NCBI GenBank assembly: GCA_003521625.1
Contig: DPHV01000008.1
Span: forward strand, 1 to 29,208
Reading direction: 5' to 3'
DNA length: 29,208 bases
DNA from: Ruminococcus sp.
GTDB lineage: Bacteria > Bacillota > Clostridia > Oscillospirales > Acutalibacteraceae
Within the stretch, counting starts at the first letter, position 1; every line of letters begins with the position of its first letter. The notes below the pieces were generated by a model. It had not been told where the DNA came from. It made no database searches and saw nothing but the letters and a program-made list of their open reading frames with translations. This document shows positions 1 to 6,678 of the stretch, in pieces. The position numbers and the translations under genes were made by a program.

Positions 1-1
1 A

Positions 2-304
2 TTCGGTTTCTCAAGAGATGACGCAGGTAAGTTCTTAAACGCTTACTACGATACAAAGATTTTCGAAAACGATCCGTTTGCAAAGCTCGACCAGACTGGC
101 GTAGGCAAGCTTATGGAAACAGCTATTAAGCTCGGCAAGCCCGTTAACCCCAACCTCCACATTGGTATCTGCGGCGAGCACGGCGGCGACCCGTCTTCAG
201 TAGAATTCTGCCACAAGATTGGTCTTGACTATGTATCATGCTCACCTTTCCGTGTGCCGATTGCACGTCTTGCTGCTGCACAGGCTGCTGTAAACAACAA
301 GTAA
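2..304 (+). CDS. ppdK: Pyruvate, phosphate dikinase, C-terminal fragment (5' end outside window)
   Basis: This is the last 100 residues of pyruvate, phosphate dikinase, which interconverts pyruvate + ATP + Pi and PEP + AMP + PPi in the cytoplasm. The frame is open from base 2 to the TAA at 302-304. It carries the highly conserved C-terminal stretch GICGEHGGDPSS, which contains the catalytic cysteine that protonates the enolate in the PEP/pyruvate domain, followed by GLDYVSCSPFRVPIARLAAA, the family's usual ending. The start and the phosphohistidine and nucleotide domains lie upstream of the window. In clostridia the enzyme often works in the glycolytic direction with PPi. A clear intrinsic terminator follows about 40 bases after the stop, so this is the last gene of its unit. 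Identification is by recognisable family sequence. Confidence 0.95.
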   Translation, partial: FGFSRDDAGKFLNAYYDTKIFENDPFAKLDQTGVGKLMETAIKLGKPVNPNLHIGICGEHGGDPSSVEFCHKIGLDYVSCSPFRVPIARLAAAQAAVNNK

Positions 305-340
305 TTTTCGGTAATTGAATATAACTTAATATAGCAAAAC

Positions 341-371
341 AAAAGGCTGCTCAATCACGAGCAGCCTTTTT
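341..371 (+). terminator. Intrinsic terminator of ppdK, possibly bidirectional
   Basis: A 12-bp perfect stem (AAAAGGCTGCTC at 341-352 with GAGCAGCCTTTT at 359-370) with a six-base loop is followed by T. Read on the minus strand it is also followed by a T-rich tract (CCTTTTGTTTTG), so it could also end transcription from sigG. Confidence 0.9.
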
Positions 372-399
372 ACGTTTACTGTATAATATTATATAAAAT

Positions 400-525
400 G
401 TAGGGAACGGTACGGCAGTCGCCCAAAACTCCTCTGTCCAATTATTAGGGGGCAGAAACCCCTGTGTCGTTCCTATATAAGTTAGCTGAATGTCAGTTAG
501 GAGCGACACAGGGGTCGTTCCCTAC
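400..525. repeat. Palindromic intergenic repeat element, GTAGGGAAC...GTTCCCTAC family, copy 1
   Basis: The element is bounded by GTAGGGAAC (400-408) and its exact reverse complement GTTCCCTAC (517-525). Inside, a second inverted pair is visible around CCCCTGTGTCG and CGACACAGGGG. A shorter element with the same terminal inverted repeats occurs at 24151-24227, so this is a dispersed family and not a single terminator. It has no coding capacity and looks like a MITE- or REP-type sequence. Confidence 0.7.
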
Positions 526-612
526 GGATTAATACAAACGTCTTGTTTTCAGCTGTGTCCCTATGGATTCATATAATACGTATCAATATGATTTTTAGGT
601 TAATTTAAAAAA

Positions 613-1395
613 TCAAATATTTTTCTTAATCGTATCAAGTGCACCTTTTTCAATTCTGCTGACCTGCGCTTGCGAAATTCCGATTTCGCTTGCAACCTCC
701 ATCTGCGTTTTTCCTCTGAAAAAGCGGAGGGTGAGAATACGTTTTTCTCTGTCGGAAAGATTTTTTATTGCCTCCTTTACGGCGATTTCTTCAAGCCACG
801 TTGAATCGTCGTTCTTGTCGCCAATCTGGTCCATAACATAAATAGTATCGTTGCCGTCGGAGAACACAGGCTCGTACAGCGAAACAGGCTCGACAATCGC
901 TTCAAGCGCAAGCACAACCGTTTCTTTTGGAACTTCCATAATTTTTGCAATTTCTTCAACGGTTGGCTCTCGGTTGTTTTTGTTTGTAAGCTCCTCCTTA
1001 ATCTGCATTGCTCGGTAGGCAGTATCTCGCATTGAGCGTGAAACTCTGACGGAGTTGTTGTCACGCAGATAACGGCGGATTTCACCGATAATCATCGGTA
1101 CGCCGTAGGTGCTGAAACGCACGTCAAGACTGGGGTCGAAGTTGTCAATAGCCTTAATCAGACCGATTACGCCCACCTGAAATAAATCGTCGGGGTTTTC
1201 GCCTCTGTTTGTGAAGCGTTGAATGACAGAAAGTACAAGCCGCAGATTTCCGTTAATCATCTTTTCTCTGGCGGCTTTCCGCTCGGCAGGAGTGCCGTTT
1301 TTTATTTTTAAAAGTAATTCCCTTTTTTCGCTCTCCTTAAGTAATTTTAACTGCGAGGTGTTCACTCCGCATATTTCAACTTTTCCGTACTGCAC
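613..1395 (-). CDS. sigG: RNA polymerase sporulation sigma factor SigG
   Basis: This is the late forespore sigma factor, which directs transcription of spore-protective and germination genes after engulfment. The N-terminus KVEICGV and the region-2 sequence NGNLRLVLSVIQRF...DDLFQVG are hallmarks of SigG. Region 3 (SRSMRDTAYRA) and the region 4 helix-turn-helix (GKTQMEVASEIGISQAQVSR) are complete, giving about 260 residues, the normal size. I place the start at the GTG at 1393-1395 because GGGGG lies about 7 bases upstream and the product then begins MQYGKVEICG, close to the Bacillus N-terminus. A TTG at 1411-1413 would add six residues but has no good ribosome binding site. In Bacillus and many clostridia sigG follows spoIIGA-sigE. 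Here it stands alone, downstream of a terminated PAP2 gene. Confidence 0.95.
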   Translation of the reverse strand: MQYGKVEICGVNTSQLKLLKESEKRELLLKIKNGTPAERKAAREKMINGNLRLVLSVIQRFTNRGENPDDLFQVGVIGLIKAIDNFDPSLDVRFSTYGVPMIIGEIRRYLRDNNSVRVSRSMRDTAYRAMQIKEELTNKNNREPTVEEIAKIMEVPKETVVLALEAIVEPVSLYEPVFSDGNDTIYVMDQIGDKNDDSTWLEEIAVKEAIKNLSDREKRILTLRFFRGKTQMEVASEIGISQAQVSRIEKGALDTIKKNI

Positions 1396-1426
1396 AACAT
1401 AACCCCCATACAACTTATTGTGAGAT

Positions 1427-1455
1427 TATTATTGACGGAAAAATATATATTATAC
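1427..1455 (-). promoter_or_regulatory. Candidate forespore (SigF/SigG-type) promoter for sigG
   Basis: On the minus strand GTATA (1455-1451) is followed after 16 bases by CAATAATA (1434-1427), about 30 bases before the chosen sigG start. GTATA fits the -35 consensus of SigF/SigG promoters. The -10 fit is only partial, so this is a weak call. Confidence 0.3.
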
Positions 1456-1470
1456 TGTTTCAGGCAAAAC

Positions 1471-1492
1471 AAAACCCCTCCGCTTGGAGGGG
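1471..1492 (-). terminator. Intrinsic terminator between the PAP2 gene and sigG
   Basis: A 7-bp GC-rich stem CCCCTCC (1475-1481) / GGAGGGG (1486-1492) with a four-base loop is followed on the minus strand by TTTTGTTTTG. It would stop transcription leaving the PAP2 phosphatase gene before sigG. Confidence 0.75.
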
Positions 1493-1550
1493 TAACAGAC
1501 AGTCATAAAAACAGTAACTATGAATTTAAAATAGTTAATTTTGTGATATA

Positions 1551-1703
1551 GCCAAGCCTTCCCTCAAGGGAAGGTGGCACAGCGATTTATCGCTGTGACG
1601 GAAGGGTGGTAGGGTTGAAGAACGTGTAAAGATAAGGATAAGTTCATCTCCACCCCTCAGTCATTTTGCAGGCAAAATGACAGCTCCCCTCGAAGGGGGA
1701 GCC
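1551..1703. repeat. Interspersed repeat element, about 150 bp, with two hairpin-bearing arms
   Basis: The stretch starts GCCAAGCCTTCCCTCAAGGG and ends GCTCCCCTCGAAGGGGGAGCC. The left arm holds two hairpins (CCTTCCCTCAAGGGAAGG, and CAGCG-ATTTAT-CGCTG followed by TGACGGAAGGGTGG). The right arm mirrors it with CCACCCCTCAGTCATTTTGC and a TCATTTTGC/GCAAAATGA hairpin. The whole therefore reads as a long imperfect inverted repeat with no ORF. From memory, similar AAGCCT(T/C)CCC...GGGGAGCC sequences are common between genes of gut clostridia. Confidence 0.75.
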
Positions 1704-1737
1704 ATGAATATAATGGTGAAAATTTTTAAAATAAAAC

Positions 1738-2271
1738 TTAAACAGGAATAATTGCGTTGAAAACAAGCACCGAGCATACTCCGCAGACAAAGCCGAGCAG
1801 TACGCCGCAAACAACGTCTGTAAGGTAGTGCACACGCAGATAAATTCTTGAAAAACCTATCAGAGCGGCAAGCAGTAAAATCGGCAGGAATGTTATCAGT
1901 CTGCACCTTAAAAGAACAACTCCCACAACGGCAAACGAGGCTGTTGTGTGTCCCGACGGGAACGAGTAAAACCTCGGTCTGTTAATGAGCTGTTCATCAT
2001 CTCCGAGTCGATGGCAGGGACGGACACGCTTGACAATGTGCTTAAGAATAACCTCGCCCATAAGGTGAGCAAGCGCAAGTCCGAAAACAATATTAAGTCC
2101 CGTCAGACGCCAGTCGGGGCGAATGAGGAACGGTATACAGATAACCCACCAGACAAGTCCAACATTGCCTGCACGGGATGCAGTAATCATTATTTTATTG
2201 AGCGCAGGCTTATGAATTTTGCCGATGCGTTCAAGAACTCTGTTGTCAATGTTCTGAATTCTGCCAAACAT
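1738..2271 (-). CDS. PAP2-superfamily membrane phosphatase
   Basis: A membrane phosphatase of the PAP2 (type 2 phosphatidic acid phosphatase / undecaprenyl-diphosphatase) superfamily, about 177 residues with roughly five hydrophobic segments. The three superfamily motifs are present: KHIVKRVRPC (KxxxxxxRP), FPSGHTTAS (PSGH) and SRIYLRVHYLTDV (SRxxxxxHxxxD), so the acid phosphatase site is complete. Substrates in this family include phosphatidic acid, phosphatidylglycerophosphate and undecaprenyl pyrophosphate, and the sequence does not decide among them. I prefer the ATG at 2269-2271 because GGGAG sits 8 bases upstream. The in-frame ATG at 2284-2286 would add MGVVF and place that ribosome binding site inside the gene. 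It is apparently monocistronic, with its own promoter and terminator. Confidence 0.85.
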   Translation of the reverse strand: MFGRIQNIDNRVLERIGKIHKPALNKIMITASRAGNVGLVWWVICIPFLIRPDWRLTGLNIVFGLALAHLMGEVILKHIVKRVRPCHRLGDDEQLINRPRFYSFPSGHTTASFAVVGVVLLRCRLITFLPILLLAALIGFSRIYLRVHYLTDVVCGVLLGFVCGVCSVLVFNAIIPV

Positions 2272-2350
2272 AAACACAACTCCCATTTTATTTGCCTTAA
2301 ATTTTAATCAGGCACAAAGACAAGCTTTCACAATTCACATTAGTGTCTAT

Positions 2351-2378
2351 ATTATAGCATACGAAATTCGATTTGAAC
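2351..2378 (-). promoter_or_regulatory. Promoter of the PAP2 gene (extended -10)
   Basis: On the minus strand TGC-TATAAT (-10 at 2356-2351 with the upstream TG) is preceded at 16 bases by GTTCAA. The extended -10 compensates for the poor -35. It lies about 80 bases before the start codon. Confidence 0.5.
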
Positions 2379-2394
2379 AGATATTTTTTAAAAT

Positions 2395-3405
2395 TTATCT
2401 GTTTTTTACATTTACAAGATGTGCAATTGACGGAATTGTAGCACCTTGACCGCAGGTTGTGGGACTCATAAGCGCACCCGTAGCCATAAATAAAATATTG
2501 TTGTAAATTCCACTGCTTAAATCACTTAAGATTTTTGAACAGAAAACAGACGCCGCACAGCCGCAACCCGAGCCACCTGCGTGAACGTCCTGCTTGTTTC
2601 TGTCAAAAATCATAAGTCCGCAGTCGTTGTGTCTGTTGCGTATGTCAATATCCTCAAGCAAAAGCAAATCGTAAAGCGACTTACTGCCGACTTCTCCCAA
2701 ATCGCCCGTAAGAATAAGGTCGTAGTCACGTGGAGAAGTGCCGGTGTCGTCAAAATAGTTTTTCAGTGTTTGTGCCGCCGCAGGTGCCATAGCCGCCCCC
2801 ATATTGTTTGCGTCCTTAACGCCGAGGTCAACGATTCTTCCCACAGTCGCCCTTGCGATACAGGGACCTTTTTTTGCATTTTTAAGAACACAGCTTCCGG
2901 AGCCTGTCACCGTCCATTGTGCGGTGGGTGTGCGCACTCCGCCATATTCAAGCGGAAATCTGTACTGCCTTTCCGCAGAGCAGAAATGCGACGAGGTGAC
3001 GCACATAGCCGTTTTTGCCGCACCGCTTTCCACAAAAACTGACGCCATAATAAGTCCCTGCGCCATAGTTGAGCATGCACCGTACTGACCGAGATAGGGA
3101 ATACCAAAGTCAATAAGTCCGTAGCTTGAGCCGACGCACTGGTTGAGCAAATCGCCTGCGAAAATACAGTCAACCTCTTCAGCTTTTATTTTTGCCTTCG
3201 TAAGCGCTTCGGTTACTGCCTCGGACTGAAAACGGCTTTCAGCCTGTTCGTAGGTGTCAAGCCCGTCGTAGCTGTCGTATATTATCTTGTCAAAAGCCTT
3301 GCCGAGAGGACCCTGTGATTCAAACTTACCTGCAACTGATGCAAAGCCGACGATTGAGGGCATTTCCTCAAAGCCGATTGTATGTCCGCCGATTCTTCTT
3401 ATCAT
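2395..3405 (-). CDS. spoVAD: Stage V sporulation protein AD (SpoVAD)
   Basis: SpoVAD is part of the SpoVA machinery that moves dipicolinic acid (Ca-DPA) into the developing spore and out at germination. The protein has the thiolase-like fold of the family and binds DPA. Recognisable sequence runs the whole length (336 residues): N-terminal GGHTIGFEEMPSIVGFASVA, central GACSTMAQGLIMAS, TSSHFCSAERQYRFPLEYG, and the C-terminal SGCGCAASV and MATGALMSPTTCGQG. The ATG has AAGGGAG seven bases upstream. The family is normally encoded between spoVAC and spoVAE, which are absent here, so this copy is solitary or the operon is split. Its ribosome binding site is buried in a strong hairpin (3410-3448). 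Confidence 0.95.
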   Translation of the reverse strand: MIRRIGGHTIGFEEMPSIVGFASVAGKFESQGPLGKAFDKIIYDSYDGLDTYEQAESRFQSEAVTEALTKAKIKAEEVDCIFAGDLLNQCVGSSYGLIDFGIPYLGQYGACSTMAQGLIMASVFVESGAAKTAMCVTSSHFCSAERQYRFPLEYGGVRTPTAQWTVTGSGSCVLKNAKKGPCIARATVGRIVDLGVKDANNMGAAMAPAAAQTLKNYFDDTGTSPRDYDLILTGDLGEVGSKSLYDLLLLEDIDIRNRHNDCGLMIFDRNKQDVHAGGSGCGCAASVFCSKILSDLSSGIYNNILFMATGALMSPTTCGQGATIPSIAHLVNVKNR

Positions 3406-3409
3406 ACAA

Positions 3410-3448
3410 AAACTCCCTTCCGCTTTTATTATCTGCGAAAGGGAGTTT
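3410..3448 (-). terminator. Hairpin between the VanW gene and spoVAD: terminator that overlaps the spoVAD ribosome binding site
   Basis: AAACTCCCTT (3410-3419) pairs with AAGGGAGTTT (3439-3448), and four further positions extend it with one mismatch. On the minus strand it is followed by a short T-run (GGGAGTTTTTG), so it can act as the terminator of the upstream VanW gene. The 3' arm contains AAGGGAG, the spoVAD Shine-Dalgarno sequence. Confidence 0.75.
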
Positions 3449-3468
3449 ATTATTATAATTTTTTTGAT

Positions 3469-5142
3469 TTATGGATTTTCACTTGTGCCTGGCTGTTCGG
3501 TCGGCATAGGCTCGGGTTCAGGTTCCGTAGCAGGAGGAACAGTCGGTGCTTCGGTGGGAGCCTGCGTAGGCTTTGGCTTTGACGATGATGAACTGCTCTG
3601 CGGTTTACTGCTCGATGAAGAGTTGTTGCTTGATGAGCTATGCGATGGCTCACTGTTACTGCTTTCAGGCGGTCTTGTTTCATCTATATTGTCAACATTT
3701 GTGTTCTTTGCATTGCTGTCGTTGTCGGCTTCAATGAATACATAGCCGTGATCGCTGTCATATGTAGAAGAACCAAGAGACTCACGGTCAACCTCTTTGC
3801 CGTCTTTGTAATACACTCTCCAAGCCTTTACGGTGTAGCTTGAACCGCCCTTGTCGGTCATTTCGTTGTGAGTTTTGATTTCGTCGTAGGACGAATCCTT
3901 AACACCCCAGATTGATACGTAGAGCGTACTGTCAACGAGCTTACACTCCATAAACATCTGATATTCAGTCGGATTTGAAAGCTTTAAATCAAGTCGTGGA
4001 TAGTCGATTGTAGCGTCAAGTCCTGTAGGAACATAGGAGGACGCCCACTTGTGAGGATAGCGTTCTTCAACGTCCATATTTGCCCTGACAGCGGCATTGT
4101 AGATTGTTGAGCTTGACTGACAGATTCCGCCGCCGATTCCGCTGGTGAGTTCTCCGTTTGCGATAACGCCTGCTGACTTGTATCCGTTTGATTCAAGGTT
4201 TGAGTCGCCTGTACATTCGTTGAATGACCAGGTTGCTCCGGGCTCAATAACCGAGCCGTTGCAGGCGGCAAGTGAAGTTCTCATATTTTCCGTACCGTTT
4301 GCAGAGTTTGTAGAAACGGTTTCATAAGAAGCAAGCTTTTTTATGTTTTTCTTTAAGTCGTCAACATTAATCTTTGCGTCAACGGTTTCAAGGTCAGCAA
4401 TAATCCTGCTTTCACCGGCGCCCTGTGAAATAGCTGTTTTAATCTGGTCGTTTAAATCATCGGCATTAACCTTTTTTCCTTTTACGGCTTCCGCATACTC
4501 AAAGCGTTTGTCGGAGTAAGGCGTAAACTTGGAAACATAGGCATTTTTGGGATTGCAGTTAGTTGCCTTTTCAATTTTTTTAGTATTTTTTTCAATAGAG
4601 TCAACAGTTACCGTTGCGGTAATTTCATAGGTTTTTGTTTCGGAAGTGTTGCCCGAGGGATTAAGAATGTCATTTTTTATGTTGCTGAGAACGGTATCAA
4701 TGTCAAAGGTGTATTCAAAGTCGGACTGGGTAAGCGTTGTGACCTCACCGTCAACGTCCACTGAAATTGAAATCGGCTTAATAAAACTGTCCTCTCTTTC
4801 CTCAAGCAGTTTTTTAGCCTCTTCCATAGTTTTGCCGGAAATTGAAATTCCCGATACGGTAGTACCGTCTTTGAACACGAACTCGCCGTTTTCAAAAGAA
4901 GAACCGCCGAATATTCCGCTCTGATAAAGACAAAAGCATGTTACGCCCAGTGCGGCAACAACTGCAACGGCAACAGAGGAGATAACAATAGCTTTTTTCT
5001 TGTTATTTTTATTATTTGGATTTTTATCCGGTTTATAAGTATGTTTTTCCTTATCTGATTGAGTAGGTGCGGCATGACCGCTTGAAATATCAACAAGACC
5101 TTCATCCAGAACGATATATTCATCATAGGAATTTTTGCTCAA
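3469..5142 (-). CDS. VanW-family membrane-anchored surface protein
   Basis: A 557-residue protein: a short charged N-terminus, one transmembrane segment near residues 51-73 (AIVISSVAVAVVAALGV), an extracytoplasmic region resembling the peptidoglycan-binding-type domain often found before VanW (GISISGKTMEEAKKLLEE), then a VanW domain at about 280-412 (SVIEPGATWSFNE, GIGGGICQSSSTIYNAA, ERYPHKW, YVPTGLDATIDYP). A G5-like segment follows (YKDGKEVDRESLG), then a Ser-rich and Pro/Glu/Thr-rich tail of about 65 residues. The biochemical role of VanW is not established; cell-wall attachment is inference. I chose the TTG at 5140-5142 because GAGGTGA, a full anti-16S match, lies at ideal spacing. The GTG at 5149-5151 is inside that site. 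The low-complexity tail suggests a wall-spanning stalk. Confidence 0.88.
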   Translation of the reverse strand: MSKNSYDEYIVLDEGLVDISSGHAAPTQSDKEKHTYKPDKNPNNKNNKKKAIVISSVAVAVVAALGVTCFCLYQSGIFGGSSFENGEFVFKDGTTVSGISISGKTMEEAKKLLEEREDSFIKPISISVDVDGEVTTLTQSDFEYTFDIDTVLSNIKNDILNPSGNTSETKTYEITATVTVDSIEKNTKKIEKATNCNPKNAYVSKFTPYSDKRFEYAEAVKGKKVNADDLNDQIKTAISQGAGESRIIADLETVDAKINVDDLKKNIKKLASYETVSTNSANGTENMRTSLAACNGSVIEPGATWSFNECTGDSNLESNGYKSAGVIANGELTSGIGGGICQSSSTIYNAAVRANMDVEERYPHKWASSYVPTGLDATIDYPRLDLKLSNPTEYQMFMECKLVDSTLYVSIWGVKDSSYDEIKTHNEMTDKGGSSYTVKAWRVYYKDGKEVDRESLGSSTYDSDHGYVFIEADNDSNAKNTNVDNIDETRPPESSNSEPSHSSSSNNSSSSSKPQSSSSSSKPKPTQAPTEAPTVPPATEPEPEPMPTEQPGTSENP

Positions 5143-5520
5143 AAATCTCACCTCTAAAATATATGCAAATATTATTATAAAAATTTAGCATTTGGTTCAG
5201 AATACATTTTACTATAAAGTAATGTAAAAATAAAGAGGTAAAATACAAATATTAAAAACTTTTTTTAGTATTTTTTTGTTTATTATAAAGATAATACCTT
5301 TTTGTAGAACAAGAATAATCAGTACAGCGGCGGAAACTGATTATCATTGATTTTTTTGTTGCCTATATCATATAAAAAATACACACAACAGACGGCAAAA
5401 ATCCTATATTGAATAAAGTGAAAATAATGGTTGAAATTACTGTAAAATATCAGTATAATAATTAATATAAGCAGAAATATCAGGGTGAAGTGTTTTTGCC
5501 CGAAAATTCGGAGAAATACT
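5143..5520. other. Divergent intergenic region between the VanW gene and the glycosyltransferase gene
   Basis: This very AT-rich 378-base gap separates two divergent transcription units. It contains a good plus-strand promoter (5431-5459) and a 9-bp inverted repeat (ATAATCAGT at 5315-5323, ACTGATTAT at 5336-5344) followed by a T-run, which could be a hairpin or operator. I could not identify a convincing minus-strand promoter for the VanW gene. No gene is seen. Confidence 0.6.
5431..5459 (+). promoter_or_regulatory. SigA-type promoter of the glycosyltransferase-serpin operon
   Basis: TTGAAA (5431-5436), a 17-base spacer, then TATAAT (5454-5459). Spacing is ideal, and the site lies about 60 bases upstream of the start at 5521. 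Confidence 0.8.
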
Positions 5521-6645
5521 ATGAAAATTCTTATCTTTACCGCTTCTACAGGCGGAGGTCACAAGCGTGCCGCCGCCGCACTTGAAGCAAAAATAAAGTC
5601 ATTAAGTCCCGAAACCGAAGTCAGTGTTGTTGACGCAATGAAGGCAATCGGCAAGGTGTATGACAAGACAGTCTGCGGCGGTTATCATTTTATGGCTACC
5701 AAAATTCCGAAGGTTTACGGAAAATGCTACAAGATTACCGACAGAAAAAATCTTATGTATAAGGCGGTAATGCGCTCAAATACAATGATGTCGAACAAAC
5801 TGCTTGAAACAATTAACGAGTACTCGCCTGATATTGTTATCATCTGCCATCCGTTTGTTACAACGATGATTTCAAAGCTTCGCCGACAGGGCAAGATTGA
5901 TGTAAAAGCAATCAGCATAATTACCGACTATGACGCTCACCGTACATATATTGTTCCTAAAATTGAGGCGTATGTGCTTGCAGAGCCGCAGATGGCAAAA
6001 AAACTTATTGACGAATACGGCGTTGACGAAAGCATTATTTATCCGCTTGGTATCCCGATTTTTGACAGCTTTACAGAGCCGTTTGATAAAGAGGAAATAT
6101 GCAGGCGAGAGGGACTTGACCCCAATGTTCCTACGGTGCTGCTTATGGCAGGCTCTTTCGGTGTTACAAGCGTGCTTGAATTTTACAAAAGGCTTGCAAA
6201 AAAAGGTAAAAATATGCAGTTTATCGTCATTACCGGACGCAACATCAAGCTTTTCGGACATCTTGAAAAGCTGATTGATGAAATGGGTATGCAGGATAAC
6301 ACCAAGCTTCTTTACTTTGTCAAGAACGTTCAGGACTATATGCATATTTCCGACCTGATTGTGACAAAGCCCGGCGGACTTACCGTTACCGAAAGTCTTG
6401 CCTGCACACTCCCTATGGCTATTTACAGCGCTTTTCCGGGACAGGAACGTGACAACGCAGATTTCCTTATCAAGCAGAATGCGGCGGTTATGCTTGATAA
6501 GAAAAACGGTGCAGACCAGATTATCGAACTGCTTAACTCACCCGAAAAGCTTGATGATATGAAGAAAAAATGCAGTGAACTTTCAATAGCCGACTCTGCG
6601 GAAAATATATTCAGACTTGCACAGAAGCTCTGTGCAGAAGACTGA
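5521..6645 (+). CDS. MGDG synthase/UgtP-type diacylglycerol glycosyltransferase
   Basis: A GT-B fold glycosyltransferase of the MGDG synthase / processive diacylglycerol glucosyltransferase group, which transfers a sugar from a UDP-sugar to diacylglycerol at the inner face of the membrane, making glycolipids or lipoteichoic acid anchors. It has 374 residues. The N-terminal acceptor domain opens MKILIFTASTGGGHKRAA, with the family's GGGH loop, and contains TDYDAHRTYIVPKIEAYVLA. The C-terminal nucleotide-sugar domain has TKPGGLTVTESLACTLPM and PGQERDNADFL. The start at 5521 is supported by GGAG seven bases upstream; reading further back gives a non-family leader (KCFCPKIRRN). The exact sugar and acceptor cannot be read from sequence. 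The serpin gene follows after 33 bases, presumably cotranscribed. Confidence 0.85.
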   Translation: MKILIFTASTGGGHKRAAAALEAKIKSLSPETEVSVVDAMKAIGKVYDKTVCGGYHFMATKIPKVYGKCYKITDRKNLMYKAVMRSNTMMSNKLLETINEYSPDIVIICHPFVTTMISKLRRQGKIDVKAISIITDYDAHRTYIVPKIEAYVLAEPQMAKKLIDEYGVDESIIYPLGIPIFDSFTEPFDKEEICRREGLDPNVPTVLLMAGSFGVTSVLEFYKRLAKKGKNMQFIVITGRNIKLFGHLEKLIDEMGMQDNTKLLYFVKNVQDYMHISDLIVTKPGGLTVTESLACTLPMAIYSAFPGQERDNADFLIKQNAAVMLDKKNGADQIIELLNSPEKLDDMKKKCSELSIADSAENIFRLAQKLCAED

Positions 6646-6678
6646 CAGAAATTATACCCACTGAAAGGAATTTAAACA

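Larger units (their letters stand above)
305..612. other. Intergenic region between ppdK and sigG
   Basis: The 308-base gap between the converging ppdK and sigG genes holds the ppdK terminator (341-371) and a palindromic repeat element (400-525). The remaining 526-612 is AT-rich and I see no gene in it. A partial echo of the element edge occurs just after it (CCTACGGATT at 521-530 against CCTATGGATT about 50 bases later), which may be a decayed end. Confidence 0.7.
1396..1737. other. Intergenic region between sigG and the PAP2 phosphatase gene
   Basis: The 342 bases hold, in order, a candidate sigG promoter, a minus-strand terminator, an AT-rich stretch (1493-1550) with nothing recognisable, and the repeat element at 1551-1703. 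No gene is supported. Confidence 0.7.
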
